Of a stretch of DNA of 64,000 nt, positions 1-8,344 are shown one piece after another (the stretch's first letter is position 1; each line of letters opens with the position of its first letter). Position numbers and translations under genes: made by a program. Origin of the DNA: Bradyrhizobium ottawaense (GTDB lineage: Bacteria; Pseudomonadota; Alphaproteobacteria; Rhizobiales; Xanthobacteraceae); the NCBI RefSeq assembly GCF_900099825.1, contig NZ_LT629693.1, positions 7,079,001-7,143,000 of the forward strand, written 5' to 3'. Below the pieces are notes generated by a model, which saw nothing but the letters and a program-made list of their open reading frames with translations, had not been told where the DNA came from and ran no database searches.

Positions 1-606
1 TTCAATGCGTCCGCTTTCCGCACATGCGACCAGCATCGTCCCCACCGTGAAGTGGAAGCAGTTGTAGATGGCTACCGCGCTAGCATGGGGCAGGGTTCTG
101 ATCAGTTCGTTGATGTACTCTTCGGCTACGCTGTCGTAATTCTTGCTGATGATGGGGCCCCATCGCAAAGAGTTCGCCAGGCGCGCGACAAGTTGGGCAT
201 AGTTCTTCCAACCTTCGCCGTGCCGGCTCGATCTCTCGATGAACGGCCAAACGTATCCTTCGATCAAGAGTTCCAGCGGGATCGGTCCGCCGCGGGCGTC
301 GTTCCGATAGCGCTCTAAAGCGTTGAGGCGCAGTTCGCCCATCACCGCCGCACGCCGTTCGATAACCTTCTCGAACAAGCTCTCTTTCGGTCCGAAATGA
401 TGCGCAATGTTGGCGAGCTGAACGTCGGCCTCGGCGGCGACGTCGCGGAGCGCGGTGCCATCATAGCCTTTGTAGGCGAACACCCGCTCGGCCGCGTCGA
501 GTATCCGTTCCCGGGTCCCGTCGGCGCTTGGCCGCTGGATTGCGCCCGAAAGCGCGGGCTCCGGCGTGGATCGCTTGCGGGACGCGGCGCCGCCTGGCTT
601 CTTCAC
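1..606 (-). CDS. TetR-family transcriptional regulator (3' end beyond window)
   Basis: Read from a GTG at 604-606, the minus strand is open to the window edge (202 codons), so the C-terminus is missing. After a basic, disordered N-tail, residues about 32-80 form a TetR helix-turn-helix (RERILDAAERVFAYKGYDG, then ANIAHHFGPKESLF). The remainder looks like the all-helical ligand-binding domain. The gene diverges from the alpha/beta hydrolase at 778, and a 16-bp palindrome lies just upstream of each gene, the normal arrangement for an autoregulated TetR repressor controlling its neighbour. The GTG start is chosen because no ATG opens this frame before the HTH. The inducer is unknown; a substrate of the hydrolase is a fair guess. 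Confidence 0.85.
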   Translation of the reverse strand, partial: MKKPGGAASRKRSTPEPALSGAIQRPSADGTRERILDAAERVFAYKGYDGTALRDVAAEADVQLANIAHHFGPKESLFEKVIERRAAVMGELRLNALERYRNDARGGPIPLELLIEGYVWPFIERSSRHGEGWKNYAQLVARLANSLRWGPIISKNYDSVAEEYINELIRTLPHASAVAIYNCFHFTVGTMLVACAESGRIE

Positions 607-626
607 GGCCTATTCCATTGAAATAA

Positions 627-642
627 TTGAACGATCGATCAA
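627..642. promoter_or_regulatory. Palindromic operator 1 of the TetR/hydrolase divergon
   Basis: TTGAACGATCGATCAA is a 16-bp inverted repeat with one mismatched pair, 20 bp upstream of the GTG of the TetR gene. Together with the second copy at 739-754 it gives a shared pattern TTGAWC-N4-GWTCAA. Both are preceded by AAATAA. Size and position fit a TetR-dimer operator; binding is inferred. Confidence 0.7.
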
Positions 643-738
643 GTCGATTGCGGGTTCGATTTCTGCAGGTTGCTCCGGATAATACCCAAGCAGATTTGGA
701 TGTCCATCAGTCTTGACTCACTTATCAAGAAGAAATAA

Positions 739-754
739 TTGATCATATGTTCAA
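739..754. promoter_or_regulatory. Palindromic operator 2 of the TetR/hydrolase divergon
   Basis: TTGATCATATGTTCAA is a second 16-bp inverted repeat related to the one at 627-642, 23 bp upstream of the hydrolase start codon and just before its ribosome binding site (GGGAGG, about 765-770). Occupation here would block transcription of the hydrolase. Confidence 0.7.
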
Positions 755-777
755 ATAAATCCTAGGGAGGATCAGCC

Positions 778-1722
778 GTGAAAAGGGAAGTCGAGTTTCG
801 AAGTGAAGGAACGCTGGTACGCGCAACGCTCGTTCTCCCGGATGCAGCGAGGGGCCCCGTACCGGCCGTGGTGATGGGTGGTGGCTGGTGTTACGTCAAA
901 GAGATCGTGATGCCGCACTACGCCAAGGCGATCGTCGCCGCCGGCGCCGCCGTCTTGATGTTCGACTACCGGCACTCGGGCGCGAGCGAGGGTGAACCCC
1001 GTCAGTTGATCGACCCGGCCAGACAGATCGAAGATTTCAAGAACGCGGTCACGTTCGTGTCCGGCCTTCCCGAGATTGATGCAGACCGCATCGGCGTCTG
1101 GGGTATTTCGTACGCTGGCGGTCACGTGCTGGCGGTCGGTGCCACCGACCCTCGCGTCAAATGCGTCATCTCGAATATTCCGGTCGTCGACGGATATGAG
1201 AACATGCGTCGCGTCCATGGGTCGACGCGCTTCAACGACCTTCAGAAGCTGATCATGGAGGACCGGGTTGCTCGCGCGCGAGACGGCAACGCCGGAGGGC
1301 GCATGCCGATGTCGTCGCTCAAGCCGTCCGATGAGCTTTCGACTTGGCCGTTCGCGCTGATTCACGAAATCTTCCACGATATCAAGGAGCGGGAAGCGCC
1401 CCTCCATGAGCATTGGAGCACGATCTCGTCGACCGAGATGCTGATGTCCTACAACGTCTTCCCGTTCGCCGAACGGATCTACAACACACCGGTGATGATG
1501 GTCGTGGCAGAGGGCGACGAAATCACGCTGTGGGATCTGGAGATCAAGGCGTTCAATTCGATTCCGTCGTCGCAGAAAGAACTGGTCGTGATCCCGCATG
1601 TCTCGCACATGAGCCTTTACTCGCAACAGACTGATCTGCAGATCGCCGGTGCCGCGGCCGCCAGGTTCGTCCGCAAACACCTGGTCGAGAAATCGAAGGC
1701 CACAGCGGCGCGTGCCGCCTGA
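778..1722 (+). CDS. Alpha/beta hydrolase (dienelactone-hydrolase-like)
   Basis: A 314-residue cytoplasmic alpha/beta hydrolase starting at GTG 778, with GGGAGG about 8 bases upstream. The nucleophile elbow is GISYAG with Ser111, an oxyanion-type MGGGW strand-loop is at about 33-37, the likely acid is Asp247 (AEGDE) and the likely base His277 (HVSHMSLY), so the catalytic triad is complete. The fold resembles the DLH / acyl-peptidase-like hydrolases that act on small esters or lactones. It has no signal peptide. It is divergent from the TetR gene and has a palindrome next to its promoter, so it is probably induced by its own substrate. The substrate cannot be read from sequence. Confidence 0.8.
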   Translation: MKREVEFRSEGTLVRATLVLPDAARGPVPAVVMGGGWCYVKEIVMPHYAKAIVAAGAAVLMFDYRHSGASEGEPRQLIDPARQIEDFKNAVTFVSGLPEIDADRIGVWGISYAGGHVLAVGATDPRVKCVISNIPVVDGYENMRRVHGSTRFNDLQKLIMEDRVARARDGNAGGRMPMSSLKPSDELSTWPFALIHEIFHDIKEREAPLHEHWSTISSTEMLMSYNVFPFAERIYNTPVMMVVAEGDEITLWDLEIKAFNSIPSSQKELVVIPHVSHMSLYSQQTDLQIAGAAAARFVRKHLVEKSKATAARAA

Positions 1723-1808
1723 CAGCGGACGGAGGAGCGCGCGCGTTCCGAAGGCAGCGCGGCGGTAATGCATGCTGAGTTCCAGGTCTGGTCGGGCAGT
1801 TGCGAAAG

Positions 1809-2546
1809 ATGTCGGAGACGAACTTGGTTCCAAAGATCGACGCAATCATCGCCGGCAAGTCGCGCGCGCGCCAGGAAGTTCAGACTTGGGAAGATCGCCG
1901 CGCATCAGCGGTGATGCGTAAGCTTTCCGTAGACGGCTCCAATATGTCCCGTTTGGAGAGACGACGCGCGCTGCTCGCACGCAAGCTGGCGTTGGGCCAT
2001 AGCGGCATTCGAGAAACCTTGCGACGGGAGCTGAGTTGGTCGGCGCGAATTGCGCGATTGACGGCTACACTGTCCGGCGGGCGGCGAAAACTCAGCGCTT
2101 GCGACCTCGTCGTTGGACGCGGTTCGGCCGACGCATTTTGCGAGTGGTTTCGAGAGCGAACGCGACAAGGCGATGAACCGCCGATGCTTGATGCCTGTCC
2201 GGATCACTACATCATCGCAACTGGTTCCGACGGGAAGCAGGTTGTCGTGGAGACGACGGGAGGCGCGCCCTTCGCCTCAGAATTCGTCATTGACTATTCC
2301 GATAGCCGCGGCATCCAAACTGCACTCGACCCGACGTGTCCTTTTCGAATCGTCGGCACGGCGAGACTCAAGGATGGCGTCAGTGTCGGTGGTGTTTGCC
2401 ATCAGTTCAGACAAGAAGGAGAGGGATTCCGAGCGAAATTGAGCGTCGAATTCCCCGTGATGGTCCTCCCATATATGATTGCGGAACATCGCTGGCATTT
2501 GGCAGCTGAGTTTTCCAATTGGATCGAAACGGCTAGTGCCTCATGA
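1809..2546 (+). CDS. Uncharacterised protein, 245 residues
   Basis: I do not recognise this protein. The first ~90 residues are strongly basic and probably helical (runs such as LERRRALLARKLAL). The C-terminal ~140 residues look like an alternating beta domain (DHYIIATG, KQVVVETTGG, EFVIDYSDS, FRAKLSVEFPVMVLPYMIAEH). There is no signal peptide or membrane segment. The ATG at 1809 is used; a TTG three codons earlier is an alternative, and no clear Shine-Dalgarno sequence precedes either. It follows the hydrolase by 86 bp on the same strand and may share its transcript. Codon usage resembles the neighbours, which supports it being real. Confidence 0.55.
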   Translation: MSETNLVPKIDAIIAGKSRARQEVQTWEDRRASAVMRKLSVDGSNMSRLERRRALLARKLALGHSGIRETLRRELSWSARIARLTATLSGGRRKLSACDLVVGRGSADAFCEWFRERTRQGDEPPMLDACPDHYIIATGSDGKQVVVETTGGAPFASEFVIDYSDSRGIQTALDPTCPFRIVGTARLKDGVSVGGVCHQFRQEGEGFRAKLSVEFPVMVLPYMIAEHRWHLAAEFSNWIETASAS

Positions 2547-2652
2547 GCGATGCAGTGCGAGGCCGGAGGCGTTGGAAAGCAAGCGCACGTCGCCGGCGCG
2601 CAATGGCAAAGGGATTTCCTCGTGGCCAATCGGCTCACTTCGTTTGCGCTAT

Positions 2653-3576
2653 CTACTCCTTTGCCGCAATCCAAATTCCTGGATCCGAGTTCTTGCGAAT
2701 ATGATTGAACAAGAAATCCGTGAAGACCCTGATTTTGGCCGGCAGCCGGACGCGGTTCTGGTAGGCGATGTTCATCGCGAGCAGCGGCAGCTCCCAGTCC
2801 ATCAGTACGGGCACGAGGTTGCCGGCCGAAATGTCGTTATGCACGATGTAGAGCGGCTGAATCAGGATGCCGAGGCCCCCGAGAGCGGCGCCGCGGATCA
2901 CTTGGCCGTCATTGCTGTCGAGCGTCGGCGCGATACGGACAATCTGCGTCGCGCTGCCCTTGCTGAGCCGCAGCGAGTAGGGATCGTTTGCGAGGTTGTA
3001 GATAAGCATGTCGTGGCGCGCGAGGTCGGCTGGATGTTCCGGCCGGCCGTGGCTCGCAAGATAGGACGGGGCTGCCGCCAGCACGCGTCGCATCTGGCCG
3101 ATGCGTCGGACGATGATGTTGGAGTCCGGCTCCTGCTCCCTCGTACGGATGGCGACGTCGATGCCAGCCTCGATGAAATCGGGATAGCGGTTGGCGGCGA
3201 TGATCTGAACGCCGAGGTTTGGATAGAGCGCGCGAAACGCGGGCAGCATCGGCGCTATGTAGATCATCGCGAACGACAGCGAACTCGTGACGCGCAGCAT
3301 ACCCTTCGGCGACAGCGCGCGGTCGCTCACCGCGTCCTCGGCTTCCGCGAGTTCGTTCAGCAGCGTGCTGCAACGCTGCAGAAACTCCTGCCCTGCTTCC
3401 GTCAGCCATTGCCGGCGCGTGTTGCGCTCGATCAGGCGGACCGCAAGCCGCTCCTCCAAGGCACTGAGGTGACGGCTCGCTGCCGCGTTCGACATTCGCA
3501 ATGTCTCGGCGGCCCTGGAGAGACTGCCGAGTTCGGCCGTCTTGGAGAAAACCTCAAGCTGCAGCAGTCGGTCCAT
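2653..3576 (-). CDS. LysR-family transcriptional regulator
   Basis: A 307-residue LysR regulator. An N-terminal winged HTH (about residues 1-60: LLQLEVFSKTAELGSLSRAA, then SNAAASRHLSALEERL) is followed by a periplasmic-binding-protein-like co-inducer domain. It diverges from the hydroxyquinol-type operon that starts with the Dabb gene at 3683, with 106 bp between, the classical LysR arrangement. It is therefore the likely activator of the catabolic operon, probably responding to a ring-cleavage intermediate (inference). Confidence 0.88.
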   Translation of the reverse strand: MDRLLQLEVFSKTAELGSLSRAAETLRMSNAAASRHLSALEERLAVRLIERNTRRQWLTEAGQEFLQRCSTLLNELAEAEDAVSDRALSPKGMLRVTSSLSFAMIYIAPMLPAFRALYPNLGVQIIAANRYPDFIEAGIDVAIRTREQEPDSNIIVRRIGQMRRVLAAAPSYLASHGRPEHPADLARHDMLIYNLANDPYSLRLSKGSATQIVRIAPTLDSNDGQVIRGAALGGLGILIQPLYIVHNDISAGNLVPVLMDWELPLLAMNIAYQNRVRLPAKIRVFTDFLFNHIRKNSDPGIWIAAKE

Positions 3577-3682
3577 TGTTGCTCAAATCGGAAAAGAGAC
3601 TTACAAAGTTTGTTCTTTATTTCCGCGTGGCGCAAGACAAAATACGCCCAACAAGTAAGCGACAGGCGAGGAAATCAAGGAA
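3577..3682. promoter_or_regulatory. Divergent control region, LysR / catabolic operon
   Basis: The 106-bp gap between the divergent LysR gene and the Dabb gene contains a perfect 11-bp palindrome, ACAAAGTTTGT, at 3603-3613 in a short AT-rich patch. This is a candidate LysR recognition site; a strict T-N11-A box is not evident. Confidence 0.4.
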
Positions 3683-4006
3683 ATGTCGGGTCCGATCAAG
3701 CACATCGTGATGTGGAGGCTGCGCGGAGAAACGCCCGCAGAGCAAGCTGCGGCCCGGACAAAGGTCAAGACCCTCTTCGAGGGCCTCAGGGGGCGGATCG
3801 ACGGTCTCACTTGCATGGAAGTCGGCGTCGACGTCAGCGATGTCGATTACGCCTGCGACGTGGTTCTGGTCTCGGAATTTACCGACAGCGCTGCCCTAAA
3901 GGCCTATGCGACCCATCCGGAACATCTGCGCGTGCGGGAGGAGCTTGGCGACTTGCGGATTGGCCGTTTTCAGGTCGATTATCCCATCAAAGAGACCGGC
4001 GCATGA
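3683..4006 (+). CDS. Dabb-domain (stress-responsive alpha/beta barrel) protein
   Basis: A 107-residue single-domain protein. The opening IKHIVMWRL and the later DYACDVVLVSEFTDSAALKAY, then HPEHLRVREEL are typical of Dabb ferredoxin-like dimers. Some Dabb proteins are small ring-modifying or cyclase-like enzymes, others have no known activity. It is the first gene of the operon and its stop overlaps the ATG of the maleylacetate reductase (ATGA), so the two are translationally coupled. A role in handling an aromatic intermediate is inferred from context only. Confidence 0.75.
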   Translation: MSGPIKHIVMWRLRGETPAEQAAARTKVKTLFEGLRGRIDGLTCMEVGVDVSDVDYACDVVLVSEFTDSAALKAYATHPEHLRVREELGDLRIGRFQVDYPIKETGA

Positions 4007-5082
4007 TCGGTTCGTTCACCTTTGAAAATCTGCCTTGCCGTGTCGTGTTCGGCAGCGGGACGCTTAGTGTGGCCAAGGCGGAAATCGAACGGTTCGGCGG
4101 TAAGCGCGCGCTGGTGCTGACGACGCCGCAGCAGGAGGCGCAAGGTAAGCACCTCGGCGCGGCACTCGGCCCGCTCTATGCGGGAATCTTCTCCGGAGCC
4201 ACTATGCATACGCCGGTCGAGGTGACCGAGCAGGCGCTTACGGCGATGAAGTCATACGAGGCTGACTGCGTCGTATCGCTTGGCGGCGGATCCACAACGG
4301 GTCTCGGCAAGGCGTTGGCCTTACGCACTGGCATCAATCAGCTCTGCATTCCCACCACCTATGCCGGCTCGGAGATGACGCCGATCCTCGGCGAAACAAA
4401 GGCCGGGCTCAAGACCACGGTACGCGACCCGGCGGTGCTACCGGAGACGGTGATCTACGACGTCGACCTGACGCTGACGCTGCCCGCGGGATTAGCCGCC
4501 ACCTCCGGCATCAACGCGATCGCGCATGCGGTGGAGGCGCTCTACGCCCGCGACACCAATCCCGTAATCTCGCTCATGGCCGAGGAAGGCATCCGGGCAC
4601 TCGCCGGCGCACTGCCCGCGATTGCCGCCAAGCCTGAGGATCGGGCGGCCCGCAGCGAAGCGCTCTACGGCGCTTGGCTGTGCGGCGTGTGCCTTGGGAC
4701 CGTCGGCATGGCGCTGCATCACAAGCTCTGCCACACGCTCGGCGGCACGTTTGATCTCCCGCATGCCGAGACGCACACCATCGTGCTGCCGCATGCGCTG
4801 ACCTACAACGCGCCAACGGTGCCTGAAGCGATGGCGCGGATCTCGCGCGCGACCGGCACCGCGGATGCGGCGCAAGGTCTCTATGATCTCGCCAAGCGGC
4901 TCGGCGCAAAACTGGCGCTGCGCGACATCGGCATGCCCGAAGCAGGCATTGACAAGGCGGCCGACCTCGCCGTGACCAATGCCTACTGGAATCCGCGTCC
5001 GCTCGAGCGCAACGCCATCCGCGACCTGATCGCCCGCGCATGGGCCGGCGATCCGCCGGTCACGACAAAAGCGGCGGCCTGA
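4003..5082 (+). CDS. Maleylacetate reductase
   Basis: A 359-residue iron-type alcohol dehydrogenase family protein. The order of motifs matches maleylacetate reductases: LPCRVVFGSG near the N-terminus, the nucleotide-binding SLGGGSTTGLGKA, PTTYAGSEMTPI, and the DLPHAETHTIVLPHAL segment. The reaction is NAD(P)H reduction of maleylacetate to 3-oxoadipate, the step after hydroxyquinol ring cleavage, which fits the hydroxyquinol 1,2-dioxygenase at 7400. The ATG overlaps the previous stop by four bases; the longer open frame upstream is not coding. Confidence 0.9.
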   Translation: MIGSFTFENLPCRVVFGSGTLSVAKAEIERFGGKRALVLTTPQQEAQGKHLGAALGPLYAGIFSGATMHTPVEVTEQALTAMKSYEADCVVSLGGGSTTGLGKALALRTGINQLCIPTTYAGSEMTPILGETKAGLKTTVRDPAVLPETVIYDVDLTLTLPAGLAATSGINAIAHAVEALYARDTNPVISLMAEEGIRALAGALPAIAAKPEDRAARSEALYGAWLCGVCLGTVGMALHHKLCHTLGGTFDLPHAETHTIVLPHALTYNAPTVPEAMARISRATGTADAAQGLYDLAKRLGAKLALRDIGMPEAGIDKAADLAVTNAYWNPRPLERNAIRDLIARAWAGDPPVTTKAAA

Positions 5083-5087
5083 TCGAC

Positions 5088-6461
5088 ATGCGGCGAACCC
5101 TCATCAAATCCGCGACGATCATCAGCATGGATGATGGGCTCGGCGATTTCGTTGCCGGTGATCTGCTGGTGGAGGGTAATCGTATCGTCGATCTGCGCCC
5201 GGAAATTGACCTTGGCAGCGGCGCGATTGAGACCGAGATCCTGGACGGTGAGGGACGCATCGTCATACCCGGCTTGATCAACGCCCATATGCACACCTGG
5301 CAGACGGCGTTACGGGGCTTTGCCGCCAATTGGACGCTCCCGGAATATTTCCGCCGCATGCATGCGGGGCTCGCGACCGTTTTCCGGCCCGACGACATCT
5401 ACATCGCGACGCTGGTCGGCGCGCTGAACCAGATCAATAGCGGCGTCACCACGCTGGTCGACTGGTGCCACAACAATCCGACACCTGATCATACCGACGC
5501 CGCGGTGCGCGGCCTGATCGAGAGCGGCATCCGCGCCGCCTTCTTCCACGGTTCGCCGAAGCCTGAGCCCAAGCCGGGCGAGCCGCACTTCTCAGAGATG
5601 CCGCACCCGCGCCGCGAGGTGGAGCGGTTGCTGGCAGGCCCCTTTGCCGACCAGAACGGTCTCGTCACGCTTGGGCTTGCCATTCTCGGCCCGCATTACT
5701 CGACGCTGGATGTCGCGATGCATGATTTCCGCCTGGCGCGGGAATTCAACCTGATCGCATCGATGCATCAGGGCGGCGGCCCCGCAAAGACACTCGGCGG
5801 TTGGGAGAAGCTGATCGAGGCCGGCCTCGTCGGCCCGGGCGTCAACATTGTCCATGGCAATGACCTGCCAGACGATCTCCTGCAGCGCCTCGTCGATCTC
5901 GGCGTGTCGTTCTCGGTGACGCCGGAGAACGAGATGATCCAGGGCCACGGCTTTCCGATCACCGGGCGGCTGCTCCAGCGCGGCGTTCGTCCCACGATCG
6001 GCATCGATCTCGAATCCGTGCTGGCCGGCGACCTCTTCTCGGCCGGACGCGTCGCGCTGTCGATGCAGCGCGCGCTCGACAATGCGGAGGCGCGCAAGAC
6101 CGGCGGAACCATTCCGGCGACGACCACAATCCCCGTACGCGAGGCGCTGCGCTGGGTGACGACCGAGGGCGCGCGCATGCTCGGCCGCGAGGATCAGATC
6201 GGCTCGCTCACGCCGGGGAAGCTGGCCGATCTCGTCATCATCAATGCGTCCGACCTCAATCTCTTTCCGGTGCACGATCCCGTCGCCACCGTCGTGATGC
6301 AGACCAGCCTCGCCAATATCGAGGCTGTCATGATCGGCGGCAGCTGGAAGAAGCGGAACGGCCGGCTGCTGGTTGACGGGCTGGATCACAAGAAGGAGCT
6401 GCTGGCGCAATCCGGCCGGCGGCTGGTGCAGGACATCGAACGACAGGAACGCGCCGCCTGA
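5088..6461 (+). CDS. Amidohydrolase (TRZ/ATZ, cytosine-deaminase-like)
   Basis: A 457-residue amidohydrolase of the chlorohydrolase/deaminase type. Metal ligands can be followed: NAHMHT (HxH) at about residue 66, HQGGG, VHGND, and Asp in IGIDLES. N- and C-terminal strands form the small beta sandwich. Start ATG 5088 lies 5 bp after the maleylacetate reductase stop. Family members hydrolyse C-N or C-Cl bonds of heterocycles and purine-like rings. In a ring-cleavage operon this suggests an N-containing or halogenated growth substrate; the true substrate is unknown. Confidence 0.85.
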   Translation: MRRTLIKSATIISMDDGLGDFVAGDLLVEGNRIVDLRPEIDLGSGAIETEILDGEGRIVIPGLINAHMHTWQTALRGFAANWTLPEYFRRMHAGLATVFRPDDIYIATLVGALNQINSGVTTLVDWCHNNPTPDHTDAAVRGLIESGIRAAFFHGSPKPEPKPGEPHFSEMPHPRREVERLLAGPFADQNGLVTLGLAILGPHYSTLDVAMHDFRLAREFNLIASMHQGGGPAKTLGGWEKLIEAGLVGPGVNIVHGNDLPDDLLQRLVDLGVSFSVTPENEMIQGHGFPITGRLLQRGVRPTIGIDLESVLAGDLFSAGRVALSMQRALDNAEARKTGGTIPATTTIPVREALRWVTTEGARMLGREDQIGSLTPGKLADLVIINASDLNLFPVHDPVATVVMQTSLANIEAVMIGGSWKKRNGRLLVDGLDHKKELLAQSGRRLVQDIERQERAA

Positions 6462-6481
6462 GGCGCCAATGGACAACTTGA

Positions 6482-7384
6482 ATGACAGAAGCTTCCAAAA
6501 ACGTCGCCTTTATCGGAATCGGCAAGATGGGCCTGCCGATGGCAGTACTGGTTGCCAAGGCCGGCTTCGCCGTCACCGCCTTCGACCAGAGCGCCACGCG
6601 ACTTGCTGAAGCGCGCGCGCAAGGCATTTCTAGTGCGGCCTCGCCTTTCGAAGCCGTGAGCGGCAAGGCCGCCGTGATGACGTCCTTGCCGGATGATGCG
6701 GCCTTGCGCGCAGTCATGCTGGGCCCGACCGGCCTAATTGATGCGATGGCGCCGAAGGCCGTCCTGATCGAGACCAGCACCGTCAGCGCGGAGGCCTCTG
6801 CCGAGGTCGCCACGGCCGCACAGGCGCGCGGTCTCGCTTACCTGCGTGCGCCAGTGTCCGGAAATGCCAGCATCGTCCATACGGGCGCGCTGTCCTGCTT
6901 CGTCTCCGGCCCGAAGGACGCCTTCGACAGCGCCAAGCCGCTATTCTCTGCCTTCACGCGCGCGCAGACCTATCTCGGGCCGAGCGAGGAAGCGCGCTAC
7001 GCAAAACTCGCGGTCAATCTGATGATCGCGGTCTCGGCCGCGATGATGGCCGAAAGCCTCGCTCTGGCACGCAAGGGCGGCATCGGCTGGCAGGACATTT
7101 TGAAGGTGCTGGACGACAGCGCGATCGCTTCGCCCATGGTGAAGTACAAGACCGCGCCGCTTCGAACCCGCGATTTCGAGTCGTCGTTCTCCTGCAAACA
7201 GATGGCAAAGGACCTCGACCTCATCCTCGGTGCAGGCCATGCCGTCGGCGTGCCGCTGCAGCTTGCCGCGCAGGTGCGCGAAACCTACGGCGCGCTGGTC
7301 GCGCAGGGCGACGGCGAGACTGACTTCATCGCAACCGTCAAGCATCTTGAACGGCTGTCCGGCCTTGGCGAGCCCAAACTGTGA
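6482..7384 (+). CDS. NAD(P)-dependent 3-hydroxyisobutyrate-dehydrogenase-family oxidoreductase
   Basis: A 300-residue beta-hydroxyacid dehydrogenase. The N-terminal Rossmann motif IGIGKMGLPMA is at about residues 11-21, a substrate-loop equivalent is LRAPVSGNASIVHTGALS, and the catalytic Lys lies in AKLAVNLMIAVSAAMMAE. The C-terminal helical domain is complete. It starts 20 bp after the amidohydrolase and precedes the dioxygenase by 15 bp. The family oxidises 3-hydroxyacids or reduces semialdehydes; its place in this pathway cannot be fixed from sequence. Confidence 0.87.
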   Translation: MTEASKNVAFIGIGKMGLPMAVLVAKAGFAVTAFDQSATRLAEARAQGISSAASPFEAVSGKAAVMTSLPDDAALRAVMLGPTGLIDAMAPKAVLIETSTVSAEASAEVATAAQARGLAYLRAPVSGNASIVHTGALSCFVSGPKDAFDSAKPLFSAFTRAQTYLGPSEEARYAKLAVNLMIAVSAAMMAESLALARKGGIGWQDILKVLDDSAIASPMVKYKTAPLRTRDFESSFSCKQMAKDLDLILGAGHAVGVPLQLAAQVRETYGALVAQGDGETDFIATVKHLERLSGLGEPKL

Positions 7385-7399
7385 TCGAGGGAGGCACAA

Positions 7400-8275
7400 T
7401 TGCGTAACTTCAACGAAAACACGATTACCGATGCAGCGCTCGAACGCATCGCCGGCACAACCGATCCGCGCGTCAAGCAAGTCAGCGAGGCGCTGGTCCG
7501 GCACCTCCACGCCTTCGTGCGCGAGATCCGCCCGACCCAGACGGAATGGGAATACGGCATCGACTTCCTGACCCGCACCGGACACATGTGCGACGACAAG
7601 CGCCAGGAGTTCATCCTGCTGTCGGATACGCTCGGCGTGTCCATGCTGGTCGACGCGATCAATCATCCGGTGCCGGAAGGCGCGACCGAAACGACTGTGC
7701 TCGGTCCGTTTTTCGTCCAGGCCGCTCCCGAGAAACAGAACGGCGACGACATCTCCGGCTCGATGGAGGGCGATCCCATGATCGTCACCGGCTCGGTTTC
7801 GACCGTCGATGGGCGACCGCTCGCGGGCGCCGTGGTCGACGTCTGGCATTCCGACAATGATGGCTATTACGACGTGCAGCAGCTCGACGACATCGGCGAT
7901 CTGGCGATGCGCGCGCGGTTTCGCACCGACACCAATGGCCGTTTCCATTTCTGGTCGATTAAGCCGGCGGCCTACCCGATTCCGCATGACGGGCCGGTCG
8001 GCGACATGCTGGAAGCGCAGGGGCGTCATCCCTGGCGACCTGCACACGTGCACTTCATGATCTCGGCTCCCGGTTTCGAGCAGCTCGTGACGCACGTGTT
8101 CGTAGCCGGCGATGAATATCTCGACTCCGACGTGGTTTTCGGCGTCAAGGACAGCCTGATCCGAGATTTCGCGCGCTGCCCGCCCGGTCGCGCGCCGGAT
8201 GGACGCGTGATGGACGCAAAGTATTTCCATCTCAACTATGATTTTGGTCTGAAGCAAGTAGCGAGCAGCGCGTAG
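7400..8275 (+). CDS. Hydroxyquinol 1,2-dioxygenase (intradiol)
   Basis: A 291-residue intradiol ring-cleavage dioxygenase. An N-terminal helical dimerisation part (WEYGIDFLTRTGHMCDDKRQEF) precedes the beta-sandwich catalytic domain. Fe(III) ligands are visible as Tyr in DNDGYYDVQ, Tyr in AAYPIPHDG, and the two His of HPWRPAHVHFM. It would cleave hydroxyquinol (benzene-1,2,4-triol) to maleylacetate, the substrate of the reductase at 4003. The start is TTG 7400, preceded by GAGGGAGG. Length and motif order fit hydroxyquinol rather than catechol or protocatechuate enzymes. Confidence 0.9.
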   Translation: MRNFNENTITDAALERIAGTTDPRVKQVSEALVRHLHAFVREIRPTQTEWEYGIDFLTRTGHMCDDKRQEFILLSDTLGVSMLVDAINHPVPEGATETTVLGPFFVQAAPEKQNGDDISGSMEGDPMIVTGSVSTVDGRPLAGAVVDVWHSDNDGYYDVQQLDDIGDLAMRARFRTDTNGRFHFWSIKPAAYPIPHDGPVGDMLEAQGRHPWRPAHVHFMISAPGFEQLVTHVFVAGDEYLDSDVVFGVKDSLIRDFARCPPGRAPDGRVMDAKYFHLNYDFGLKQVASSA

Positions 8276-8344
8276 GCAGCCTGAGCCGAAGATGGCGAAA
8301 CGGACCGACAAGAGTCCGCACAAGAACATAGACGGAGAGAAACC

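Noticed and set aside
2479..4002. Long + strand open frame running into maleylacetate reductase
   Set aside because: It is antisense to the LysR gene and overlaps Dabb; only the part from ATG 4003 resembles a protein family.
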